DNA of 64,000 nt, from the NCBI RefSeq assembly GCF_001949145.1, contig NW_019091395.1, forward strand, positions 411,106 through 475,105, given 5' to 3'. A model generated the notes under the pieces. That model ran no database searches, was not told the DNA's origin, and worked only from the letters and a program-made list of their open reading frames with translations. The translations under genes were made by a program, and so were the position numbers. The stretch is from Acanthaster planci. Its lineage: Eukaryota > Echinodermata > Asteroidea > Valvatida > Acanthasteridae. Shown here in pieces: positions 25,905-49,800 of this stretch; within the stretch, counting starts at the first letter, position 1; each line of letters starts with the position of its first letter.

Positions 25905-26155
25905 GCTGAAGGCATACAAGGGCACCTAGGGCAGCCTGCCAAATGACCCACAACTACCCAAGGAGCACAGCCTGAGAAAATGTCCAGTTTTGCGGAGGGA
26001 TGACAACTGGGGGCCACCCTGAGGAAAAACTCTTGTGACATAGGAGAGAACCAACCAACCCACAACTCTGACTACTCATATCTGGCCCAGGCCAGGTAGC
26101 AAACCCACAGTGGAGACAGGTGAGTGCTTTACGCACCAGCCACCTGTGCTAACAT
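25905..26155 (-). mobile_element. Decayed tRNA-derived SINE
   Basis: Reading the minus strand from 26,155: a tRNA-like head (GTGGCTGGTGCGTAAAGCAC, then TCACCTGTCTCCACTGTGGG, then TTTGCTACCTGGCC) is followed by GTGGGTTGGTTGGTTCTCTC and a block GAGTTTTTCCTCAGGGTGGC. This is the order of tRNA-headed SINEs: an A-box-like GTGGCNNGTGCNTAAAGCAC, a B-box-like region, then a family body. The B box is degenerate, so the copy is inactive. Confidence 0.55.
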
Positions 26156-26713
26156 CCCAAATTCAACCACTTGAGTAACTATTGAAGGCAAAAGGGTAGT
26201 GTAGACAGAATGCAATCCTTGGGCAGGAAAATGTGGAATGCTTGTACAGTACTTCATGCAGACAAAATATCAAGCAGTCACTCAATAACAAATTATTTAC
26301 AGACGTTTACCAAAATAAAAAGGCAACTGTGTGTCTTCATGTTTTATTGACTGGAGTGCTTGGACAGAAATACGAATGCCACAAGTCCTCTTCCGTCTAT
26401 GCAGCGAGAAAACCAACTTCCATGAAAATTCATATATTCAACTGTATATTATTTTCGAAGGATTTAATCGAAGAACATAATGTAAGTACTGCAACAGGCT
26501 GGCAGATTTTGCCTAAATGTATTACTCTCTTATTGAAACCATGAGCACAAGACAAGGCAAACGATCATTCTTCTTGAGAGAGATGACCTGCCATAAAGAT
26601 CCTCTACTGCAAGAATGTCTGCCTTGTCCATTGGAGCGCATTTGAATTTACAGAACACACAAACCAAACTGCTGCAACCTCTGGGATACAGAACATCACT
26701 TGTACCCACTCGC

Positions 26714-26841
26714 TATAGAGGCTTTGCGTGGTAGCCATCTTTCAGGGCAGTTGTTTTGTTACACAGGGAAGCCTCCATTGTGCATCCCCTGTAAAACAAA
26801 AGCACTGGCCCTTTAGATGGCAGCCACGCAAACCCTCAATA
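26714..26841. mobile_element. Foldback element with about 55-bp arms
   Basis: The left arm (TATAGAGGCTTTGCGTGGTA then GCCATCT) and the reverse complement of the right arm (TATTGAGGGTTTGCGTGGCT then GCCATCT) align over about 55 bases, including a shared TTTTGTT...ACAGGG inner part. The loop is short. The element would form a long hairpin in RNA or single-stranded DNA. Confidence 0.7.
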
Positions 26842-27078
26842 CAGCCTGCTGGATAAGGTCTAAGGACACTATTTCAAAATTCTTATCAGGTACAGTGTGG
26901 GTGTCAGACAGAACGATCCAACCGATACATTTATTACTGGTTGGCTATCAGGTGAAGTGTTCTCAAGAGGCCAATTCTACCTGATAAATGCCTTTACACT
27001 GCATTCCTCCCCAGCCTATGTGGTTTCATTGGAGCAACACCCCTTCCATTATTCACTCAACACAAGTCACGGTTATTA

Positions 27079-27084
27079 TTTATT
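27079..27084 (-). terminator. Candidate poly(A) signal of RUVBL2
   Basis: AATAAA on the minus strand, about 355 bases past the RUVBL2 stop codon and followed by a GT-rich stretch (CTTGTGTTGAGTG). Another AATAAAA lies near 26,342. Choice between them is inference. Confidence 0.35.
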
Positions 27085-27436
27085 TATCGGTCAGATGGCC
27101 CTGTCCTATAGTCAACCGATAGGGATTTTGAAATGGTGCCTAATTAAGTCAGGACCCAAGACAAGATTTCTTCGGACCCTTACATACTAGAACTCATTTG
27201 ACTAACAGCACAAAATGACACTTTCAGGAGTCACGACACGTGTGCACTCACTGTGCCCGCATTGATTGAGGCAGCAAGATCAACTCACAGTGCCCTGTGA
27301 CACCCATTCCCTTCCCACAGCCCCGTTTAGCAGCAGTAGGTACCAGTGAATAGTTCAACAGCATGGGTTCGAGAAGTGAGAAGGCTAACTGAATCTGACC
27401 AGCTTAAGACTTCAAAATTCTGCTCAGGCACCATCC

Positions 27437-39256
<11,820 letters not shown>

Positions 39257-39269
<13 letters not shown>

Positions 39270-39300
39270 TTTGCACGTGTGGCTAAGCGTCGTTGATCGT
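39257..39300 (-). promoter_or_regulatory. RUVBL2 core promoter with E-box and YY1-type start
   Basis: The start codon lies inside AAAATGGCGGCG (minus strand, 39261-39272), the YY1 consensus that often overlaps the translation start of TATA-less genes. Five bases upstream is a canonical E-box CACGTG (39274-39279). CpG density is high around it. The transcription start is not mapped; I infer it lies within about 50 bases upstream. Confidence 0.5.
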
Positions 39301-39442
39301 ACGAGGGCGCTACATTCAGACATCAAGCATAAAATTATGCAGCGCGCGTTGCAGTCGGCCGAAATTCAAGTTGAAGGGGTGTAATGGATTCGTTTTAAAT
39401 CTAGTAAACTTTTACCATCAACTCATAGAGCAAGGACACAGA

Positions 39443-39467
39443 GATGAAGTTGATCATCAACTTCATC
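39443..39467. repeat. Perfect palindrome in the divergent promoter interval
   Basis: GATGAAGTTGAT and its exact complement ATCAACTTCATC are separated by a single C. No known factor site was recognised. Confidence 0.8.
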
Positions 39468-40769
39468 AACCATTAATGCCTTTTGAAAATACCAAAGACC
39501 CATAAACGTTTACTGTTCTAGCTAACACACGCTTTTTGACGACAGTTGACGACTGTTTTCCCTTGGATATCACGCTATACTAGTTTTGTAACTTGAGTTA
39601 TATATTTCTAGTGAATGTCCGTACTCAAGTGTGTTACATTTTGTGCCACCTACGAAGCCGCAGAATTACAGTGTAACTGACAGTCATACTATAACATTTG
39701 GTGAACTGAAATTTTGGAGCGGTGGTCTGTGACCAGTGTAAAATAATTCAGTAATTTGTATTAGGTCCGCCTATGCCGATACTGCCTGAAATTAATAACT
39801 AAGTCAACAAAGAATTGGTGCAATTATTTCGGTAGTGGAGATAGTTTAATTTTTCAGAAGGGGAGGAATTTTGGAGGGTCAAATTCAAGCGTGAATGCGG
39901 AACCCTTAGTAACAATGTAAATGCAATGGGGCCAATTTAAAAGTCATTGCCATACAGGCGGTGGCGGGGGGGGGGACGCGCGCCCGGTGCGTCGCCAATA
40001 AAACTGAGCTTCTGTGTCCGGTACTGCTAATACTTACACCGTCCCGATCCGAACATCACTTGCCAGTGTGCACTTTGTTGTCAAAATGTTTCAACATGAG
40101 ACAAATCCTATCAACTGGAAGTTGAACAAATATCACATTAATATCACTTTTTGTTTTCTCGTAAAGTGTACCAGCATCATTACCACGTACCTTAATCACA
40201 ATCTTGAATAAATTATGTCGGTTTCAGAACTGCATAGACCATCCGTCCATCATCACACCATTTATTTTATGTCCAAGCCTCCATTTTTACGTCATCGCCC
40301 CCTTATTAATGATAATCACCCCGTATTATTAGCAATAATTATGCCCAAAGGTATGACCGTGGCACCCTCGGCAGGACCCAATTTATTAGAGTCATTCTTA
40401 GATGGTTAAGTTAACTGGACATCGCTGCAAGGCACCACTATCCATAATTATTCACTTCTCCCATGCCTGTGTCCTTTAGGTCCTTATTTTCATCAATATA
40501 ACCAATTAAGAAAAGATGTCGCAACTGTTGCATGAACGTCTGTTTATAATTATAAGGACCACATGTAGGACGACCTCTGTCCGTGGGAGCTGTTAGCGTT
40601 GTTGACATTTTACACAGACAACGTGTATTTGGTGCACATGTATGCACGTGGTGAATGCACGGCGCGCCATCCTGTAGCGCGCCAGCTGATATTAAAATAC
40701 CGAAGGTCACCGATGTGCGGTCACAGAAAACACCATTAGCGCAGCATCGCAGCAGCGAACCACAAGAAT
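39468..40769. other. Divergent intergenic interval between RUVBL2 and the dehydrogenase gene
   Basis: About 1.3 kb with no gene recognised. A poly-G run precedes a CpG-rich word set at 39,962-39,995, and TATTAATGATAAT-like AT-rich tracts lie near 40,300. Confidence 0.4.
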
Positions 40770-40863
40770 TCTCGCTTATATTTCCTGGTTCGTCTGTGGC
40801 CTTTTCTCACCGTTAGAAGACGGCCAATCTGGCTGAACGAAAGCACTGTTGAAGGAGACGAGC
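40770..40863 (+). promoter_or_regulatory. Putative core promoter and 5' UTR of the dehydrogenase gene
   Basis: A TATA-like TTATATTT lies near 40,775 and a CCAAT in CGGCCAATCTGG near 40,823. No ATG occurs between them and the start codon at 40864, whose context is GACGAGCATGT. The transcription start is inferred, not seen. Confidence 0.35.
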
Positions 40864-43800
40864 ATGTCCGCGAAACTAGTGCTGTACTCAGCGATCACGC
40901 TGTGTTTTAACGGCCTGGTGTTGCGGCGTTATCTCCGGGACGAGTTGTTGCTAACTTTCCCTTATGTCCTCGTGCTGATCCTGCCCACGGTCGCCCAGCC
41001 GTTCTGCCAGTATTTCCTCGGCGGGTTCTGCGGGGTTTTTGTCTTTGCGGCGGCCGTGTATAAGCTGTATGAGAATCTTCCCCAGCAGTTTGTGAACGTG
41101 AAGGATAAAGTTGTGTTGATCACGGGTGTGTATTCTATAACATGGTTAACTTGTGCTAAAACTATAAGATCATATTGTAGGCCTAGGCTAATTCGTAAAT
41201 CTCTTTTCATTATCTCATTATTATTTGCCAATTACTGTATATTATTGTTTCACCTTCAATTTTGCACCAGGAGTGTCTAGTTCTGACATATGGTGGGTAT
41301 AAATTTACATTAATTATTCATTTTTGAAAGAGTTCCATATAAGGAAAACGCTTGACAATGTCAGTGATAAGCCCCGTGCACAAACCTATGAGACTCATCT
41401 GAAAAAAAAACCATGTTTTCTGATTTAAATGCTTTGGAAAGTTCTCAACTAAATTTCACTTTTTTGATGGCTGTTGAAACATTTTAAAGGAAATATGTGG
41501 AACTCTTTCAATTAATATTTGATTTTGTTGTGATATCAATTATTGTTGGGTGTGATGGGCCGATCTGCACAATCACGCTGTGTGATTGGCCAATCCTATC
41601 TTCAACCACCCATTTTCAAAACAATCTTCCACAACTATAAAAGAACACCCGATCAGCTGATGCCTGAATTACTAGGAATTTATGCAGTGAAGATCGACCG
41701 TTTGTGCACAAAAGCAGAAGTTGTGTAGATTGACCAATTACGCCCAATAATAAAAAGGTGGCAGAAATATACTCTGACATGTCTGAGTAACTAAGACTAG
41801 AAAACACCTTTTTCGACAAAGCCCAATCACGACCAAATTGCATAGAATTTGGTGTAGGCCTGTAGTGGATTTTCAGTCACATAAGTTTTGACGGTCAGCA
41901 CTCAATTTACACAGATGTGCGTGGAAAAGTGTACGTTTTTAATGTCTCTCAACATTCTGGCGTACATGTAGATGAATTTCCAATAGATACAGCAGAAATA
42001 TACAGATTTGAAAATGCAGGCGTATCCATGGACATGGTATGCTTCCTGAAGTGCCTTTGCCTTTCATGTTACGTCACATGAAAAACCTCTGTACATGTAA
42101 TTCCATTTTGTATCGCTGTCACTTTGCTTTTTGGGTAAGACTTTCTGTTACATGCACAGAACTTGGAGAGATGTCTACTAACTACAGTCTACAGTTGTGG
42201 CAGAAATCGGGGGGCCTCTGAAATTCGGGGGAAACATCTTGTTCCGGTATTCTGCTGTCTTGAAACTAAGTGATTGATTCTTGAATCTGAAGTGTTAGCT
42301 TGGACATAAATTGCAACGACCGACGAAAACACAATAACCCTATGGGTACACCGCACTGGGCATTTGTAAAGAAGCCAACGAGTGCAGATACTTACATTCG
42401 AATGAATGGACCTCACTGGCAACGCTGCGTGGCTGATTTTGCACAAAGCACTGTGGGGAGGTAGAAGGGAGCTTGCCTGTCCCCATCCCACAATACTCGC
42501 TGGCCATTTAGTGAAGCCACCCAAGTGGGATTACCAACAAAGCCCATACACGTACATGTGCACTATGCGTGCATTTGTGCAAAGTGCAAACCTGGCACTG
42601 TTATCCACCGCATGTTAAACAAATGATTCCTCGTTGATAGTTGTCCACTGAACTTGATGCTGGATGTGATCATGAAATCACTTACAATACGTTTGTATTA
42701 CATATACACAAAGTATGTACAGATGTAAGTCTACATGTACAAATGTATATGAGTTCTGTTCAAAGTAGAACCAATTAAAATATTCTACTCAAAAAAAGTT
42801 AAAGACCACTCTTTTCTTAACTTGATTTTTTTTCCAAGCAATGAGTGGGGTCTAGTTCCTTCATTTGTTTGTTTATCTAGACAGTGTCCTTATTGGACTA
42901 AAAAATTTCAAAAAATGTTTCAAAATATCAAATGCACATTTCCAGCAGTAAAATATCTCATCTTAAAATAAAACACACAAAATAAAAAATGGTCCTATAC
43001 TTTTCTTTGAGGAATGTGCAAGAAAGTTTACCCACCTGCTCCTGAATTCTGGAAATTTGACAAAAACTGTGGTAATTACACAAAAGATTTCTCAAAAGGA
43101 CCTATGGTGCTGCAGCTTATAGTTGTGAAAAATGTGGAGTGAGAGAGAGAACAGCAAAGAAATGCCCACAGTCGAGATGTTTTACCGATTTATTCCTGTG
43201 TCATCAGGTAATATTTGTGGCCAGAAACACAGTATTATGTGGGGACAAGTCTGAAACACAAGTGTAAGAGTTAACTCAGAATTTATTATCTTGGACAAAA
43301 GCTTAGTTTGAAAAAATAAAATTGATGTTTTCAAAGTCTACCCTCAAGCTACACATTACATTAGCCCTCTCCCATACATGTAGCTAGCCTTGCTGGTTTT
43401 TCTGTCTATCCTGTTTTGATGGTGTGACCCAGTTTTTTCTTTTTTTTTTTGGAGGGGGGAATTTTGGGAAAATGTGAAATTGGATTTAAAGGGAAAAAAA
43501 TGCATGTATTGGTGTTTGAATGTGGTTCAAAAAGGTTCAGCAGGCTTCCCTTATATTTGGGAACCCCCCCCATTTTTGTGCCATTTAAATCTTGTAAAAC
43601 TGGCCAGTCCTCCCCCAAACCAAAGGCAACACTCTCTTGATTCCGCTAACCCTAATTTTTTTGGAAATTTCAAACTGTAAACTGGGAGAAAATGTGACTT
43701 GCTTATTGATAACTAGCCATGCGAATTTGACTCCACCATGTGTCATGTGTTAAAACACTCACAGTTTCCCTTCATCATTCCCCTCAGAACTCAAACCCTG

Positions 43801-46800
43801 CCGTCTTTAAAACATCAACCAGGCATGATGTTGCAGTCATAAACTTAGCGGAATCTACAAGTTAAAATGCAAGTCTCCCTTCTATTACAGGAATGGGGTC
43901 CCTAACAAATCCCTTTATCTTGCACGACAACCAGTACCCTTCAAAGTGGCGTTTATTTATATGAAAAAAATTCTGCTCAACCTTTTTTGCTGAATTTTTT
44001 AACACTTACTGGTACTTGTGCATTTACAAGTAACTGCATATTGAATTAGCATTAAAAAGTGTCCCCTTTTGTCCAAACAAAACAAAATTCCAAAACTACG
44101 TGCCCTGTTTTTTAATGCATGTAATGGGAAGCAGAACTTTTGTGTTTGGCCTCACCTTTTAAGATTTTTGTTGGTTCTGTTTTGAGCCTCAACCTGGAGG
44201 CAGATATTGTGTCTTTCAATGTTAAACATGCAGGTAGAAGCAACTGATGTGCCTCAGGCTTCGTCAAACTCCCTCCTGAATTTCATATGACAAGCTAGAA
44301 CCACTTTGTTAAAACCGGATGTTTGCACGCAGACGCGCCGCTGTGGGCTATTTCTCTTCAGTCTCGTAGTTTTGTCCAGCTTTTGTCCAGGTGTGCTCTT
44401 TTCTTGTAAGCACAAAGGATTGGAGAGGCTCAACGACCAAAAAATGACGCGCTTGGAACTTGATTGTCAGGAAACGTGCTGGTATCAAGAGCATGTGCAT
44501 GCAGCAAAGGGAGAATTTACTCTGATGCTGTCTTGGGAAAAACTGAAAAAAAATGGGGAGATTATCTGGAACAGGTCTTTTGTTAAATGAAGATGTCCAA
44601 CTTCTTCATGATATTCCAGACTTCTGCATTGGACCAACCCTTGTGAGTCTGAAAAGCATGTGTACATGTACAAACAACTTAAACACATTGTAAACAGTGC
44701 AAAATCACTACACTTTGTCCAGTGTTCAGACTTGTTGATTGGATTTTCACTCCTATCCCAGTAAAAGTAGTTTCCCCATTACGTAATTTTTTTGGTGGCC
44801 CCTTCACTTGATTGATTAAATGCACTGACTGTACATGTTGCACGTATGGGAAACATGTTGGGCACAAAACACCTGTGGTGCATATTTGTATGAGGGCTTT
44901 GCCATACATTTGTTCAAATTGTGCCTTTGTCTCTCCAGGTTGGGCCATGATAGTCAACAACTTTAGACATTCTGCGTCCCAAAGTCCAGTTCAACATTGT
45001 GCACATGTGTAACTTGCACCCACTATAGACAGGGACAAACAGTTAAATGTAAATCCTCCCTCTTGGCATTGACCTGCAACATATTTATATGGACGTACAT
45101 GTACTCTAAGCCACTTGACATTGTAAACCTGTTCTCATGGCCTGATAAAATTACATTTAGAGGGACTTTTTTTTTATTTTTGCCTGATTTTTTATTTCTT
45201 TGCCTATTGAGCTTTAGTGTTATAATGTTGTTGCAAATTTGTCCCTCGCTTTGATGTCTCAGTTTACTGCATGAGTTACTTGCTTTGTGTATTTGTTTGG
45301 TGAAAACTGTCTGTCCTTTGTTGTTTGAGAAAGAAAAATTTCATTCATTCTTGGCAACCAATTCTCTATTTTCATGTATATAAAAATGAAGTGGATGCGG
45401 CCGACCTGACTGCCACAGAAAATTTTTGTCAAGAATGGGCATAGTGTTAAAAATTGTAATTTAACACTTTTAAGTCGAAGTGTTGGTAAATTTTTGACAA
45501 CTGTGTATGTGTGAATACATGTACACTATGTGTGCTTTGTTTTCAGACAACACTCGTAAATCTAGCTAGCAAATGTCTGCAACTTAAGGAGACCCTAGCT
45601 AATGTCTGCAACTTAAGGAGACCGGGGTCCCTGTAATTCGGAGTGACGAAATTGAACATGAACGTGATGTGATTTGTGCGGGTCCCCGGGGGAAGAGGTC
45701 GGTCGACCTCGGTATATCCAATTGAATGTCAGACCTCATGCAGCGATCGTGCTTGCTGGTTCTCTGATTGCAGCCCAGGAGTGCAGCGAGAATGGCTCAG
45801 TGCGATTGGTTTGCAATGAAGTCATATACATGTATATGTAAAGAAGTGAAAAAAACAAAAAACAAAAAAAACCCTCATGTTGTTTCCCAGGTGACATGTG
45901 GCTGGTTTTTAGCATTGTTGCATTCTCATGAAAATTGTTCCCTTCAGATTTTCTGACCCTGTTAGCGGTATAAAGTTATAAACAATATTGTGTTGCAGTT
46001 ACAAATGCTGAAGTTCAAAGTCTTGAATACTTTTTTCTTTTTCCTTCCAGTTATAAAAAGGTTCAGGGGCCAATTTCACAGAGCTGCTTAAGCACAAAAT
46101 TTGCTTAAGTGCAAGAAAACGTCGCTTGATAAATTGGGTTACCAGCCAAAACTCCATGTGATGTATATTGTTTTGGGATCATATTTAGCTGTCTTCCGGT
46201 TAGCACGACAATCGTCGTGTGTTTTTAAGCAAGGTGTTTTTCGCTTAAGCAGATTTTGTCCTTAAGCAGCTCTATGAAATTGGCCCCTGGCCCTGGTTAT
46301 AACAAGGCATTTTGGCTCGTCCGCCCCAACCTTGTCGCAGCAAGAGTTTACCATACTTATTTTTTTTTGTAGTTTTCATGAGGAACATATGCTCTCAGCA
46401 AAATTTACCTACATATATATTCTTGAATGTTATTTAAAGGGAGGAGGGGGAGAAAACATGAAAAGTGTTACCTGCACACGGGGAAGGAGATTTGTTGATC
46501 ATAAGGGACTCCCAACACCTAACATGTTCAGCTGCATGTGTGTAATTTTATCTTTGCACTCATTGGAATGCAAAACTCTGAGTGTCATGTCAAACTGAGC
46601 TGAGGATGTTCTTTCTGTAGAATTTAACACTGCAAAACAGAATTTGAATAGTAGTCTCACTTCTGTGGCACGTGCTTGAAGCCTTGAACTCCCGTACTTA
46701 AATAGAAAAAGCCTTCATTTTGTCCATGATCATTTATTTTTTGGCGGATAATTTGTTCTGTGTGAATGAAAATATGTTGCAGTTTTGTTGACTGGGGCTA

Positions 46801-49800
46801 CATGTAAATGACCATTTTCTGGGGGAGGGGTCCAGAAGGCTGATTAGAACTGTCCCTGAGCCAACTGGAGTCATCTTCTCCGAGTTATGAAGAAGTGTCA
46901 TGAACGCCTTTCCGAATTGAAATGACAGATGAGGCCCTGCGCATCAGCCGATGGTTGAACATTTAAAAGCGGGCATTCCTTCAACATGTCACATTTTCCA
47001 GACAAGGGGGATAATGTTATTTTTTACCTCGTCAAAATAACCCGTTTGTGTTTGTCCCCGCATACTTTAACTGTCAGGGATTCAGGGAAGTTGATCGATT
47101 GAAAGATATTAATGTCTCCCGAATTTATTACCAGTCACACAAACATGCAAGTATCCCTCAGATACTTTCTGATGTGGTGCATTCACACCGTATTGCATGC
47201 GCCCGCAGCTAGCTGTGTAATGCAATTTGAAATTCTCACACTACATTACCGGTCTTGCATCCGGTATTGGCGATGGCTATAATCGCATGCCATTTGCAAG
47301 TCGCCTCTGTGGCTTGAATAAGCGGGTGAATGTGAGACTTGGTTGAAATTGCCTGACAGCTAGGGGTTTGCGACACTTGACTAAAGGGCCACGTGTCGGT
47401 GTATCACAAATATTTAAGTGCAAATTATAGTTTTGCAGTAAACTAGACATGTACATGTACAATATTAAAATGTCAATGTCTGCAACAGTTAACATGTACC
47501 GGTACATACATGTACAGGTATGTAATAACTCAATACCCTCACTGAGAGTCCCATAGTATTGGCAGTATATTTGCAGACTTAGTTTACATGTACATGTACG
47601 TCAGTGAAAAACATTTATAGATTAAAATTGCAACTTGGCAATATCTTTAGCACTTGATAAAAAGTTTGAAAACCTACTGAGTTAGGGTCAGTTCATCTAA
47701 TAATCCATGCATGCACATGAACAGGCACTGTGCTCTGCTCGTGCATGTAGTTAAGAACTGGCCAATCAGCATTAACATCGTGAAGGCACATTGCGATTTC
47801 AGACTCCCTGAGCGTGGGGACTCTTACACACACACACTGATACAGTCTCACCTCTTTAATAACAGGTTCTGTGGACTTGACAGAAACCCTACATCATCAG
47901 GAATAAAAGCAATAAAAAACAAATGATCAGGGCCTAAACGTTTTCTTGTTATAAGCAGAATCTTGTGTTTACAGTGCTCTTACTAACGAGGTTTGATTGT
48001 ACTAAAGCACTATTAGTTGAATATACACTGAATCCTTGCTGCAGGGGTCAAACTTTTCGAGCTGCAGAATAGAAATGACCAAGATAATTACATGATTGTC
48101 CAAGTGTTGCTTGGAGAACAGCTGGAAAGAAAGGCATTGCATGCACAGATGTACATGTATATGTTATGCAGTGGTACCATACAGTGGTACAGTGTCTGGC
48201 TTGTGCAGGGTGGTATTTGCAATCTGAGAGGGATTCTGGCATTTGAGTTCTTTGGAAAGAAAGTTTACTGCAGTTACCATCTGGTTGGCACCCAGGACTG
48301 TAAATGGGTACCTGGGAGAGTTGAAAACAGATTGCACTTTTCTAATCACATGACCCTGATGAATAGCTAGGTTCAGCCATTCACATTTGGAAAGACACTC
48401 AAGACACTTTGCGTAAGGGCAAGAAAACAAGTTCCGCTTTCCATTACGTGACATGTAAAAACAAGATAGGTAGGTAGAAATATAGAAAGGAACGGGCACT
48501 TTTTAATGCAGATTCATTGCAGCTGAGTGTGAACCGTTTAAAACTAAGAGCAAGAGAGGTTAGGTGGCATTTGTTTGAATAAAGTAAGCAACACTTTAAA
48601 GGGTACCACTGTGCACATGTAGTTGCATGCATATCCAATAAATCCTTTTGCACCTAAAACTAAATAGATATTTCATTATTTACAATGTTAAATTTTCCCA
48701 AACTCCCGACCCCCCCCAAAAAAAGCTTTAGTGTTCTTTCATAAAAACAGGGTAGCTTGGGAAACAGGAGGCACCACTGTGGTTTGTTGACCTATTAAAA
48801 TGCTACACATTATTATTATAACACCTCGCCCACAGATTCTGTATCTTGATTGGCCAAAAGTGTGTCATGTGACGCTTGCTAGTTTTACTCATGTTATACC
48901 ACTGCTTCAAAAAGAGAATACCATGCAGCCTCATTCTGAAAAAGAACTAAACCCATAGCAACCAAAGAACTACATGTACATATATATCTGTAGCAACAAA
49001 AGCTTAGGCGTGTATTTCGGCTCATAGCGAACAACATCAGTTAATGAATGTATTCAAACATTGCTATTCCGCTTGGAAATCTTAAACTAAATTTGATGAA
49101 TGTAAATTCCTGTTTGGTGTTTTATTATTGATTTTTAGCTGAAATTTTGCAGAATCTGTGGGGAGGTGTTATAAAACAAATATTGACTGCCTGATCTCGT
49201 GGTACAGTAAAACTAGCCTCCTAGGTGATCCATGGAGCATTCTATTTGCCCTTGGCTTTGCCTTGGGAAAATACAATGCTCCATGGATCACCTCGGGGAG
49301 CTAGTTTTACTATACCACTCGAAGCAGTCAATATTTGTATACTATGCCACCCCCCCGGTATGTTCTTATTATTTCAGCTGTTGACCCATACACATGCATT
49401 TTCCTGAGGAAATAGCCCCAAAACAGTAAGAAAAATAAATAAGAATTTTTGTTTAGTGCACAGAATTGGAGGTGAAACCTCTTTGCATGACATACTCTTT
49501 TAAGGAAGACACATTATTCATGCAGTCCATTACATTACAGTACATGAACCCTTTCATGAATTGATGTCAGATTAGATCATGGATTAGATGCACCGATCAC
49601 ATAATGCCAGAGGGCGATGTACAGTTAGACATTCTCGGCCAACTATGCATTAATGACACAGGGATCGAGGGGCTTGGCAGATGACAAAGGTATCCCAGAA
49701 ATGCACACACATGCATCTGGGGAAATCTAGTTGGACATGCAATCAAGCAACTATCTGCGGAACTTTTTGGGATGATAAGACTTTAATGCCATCCAGGCTC

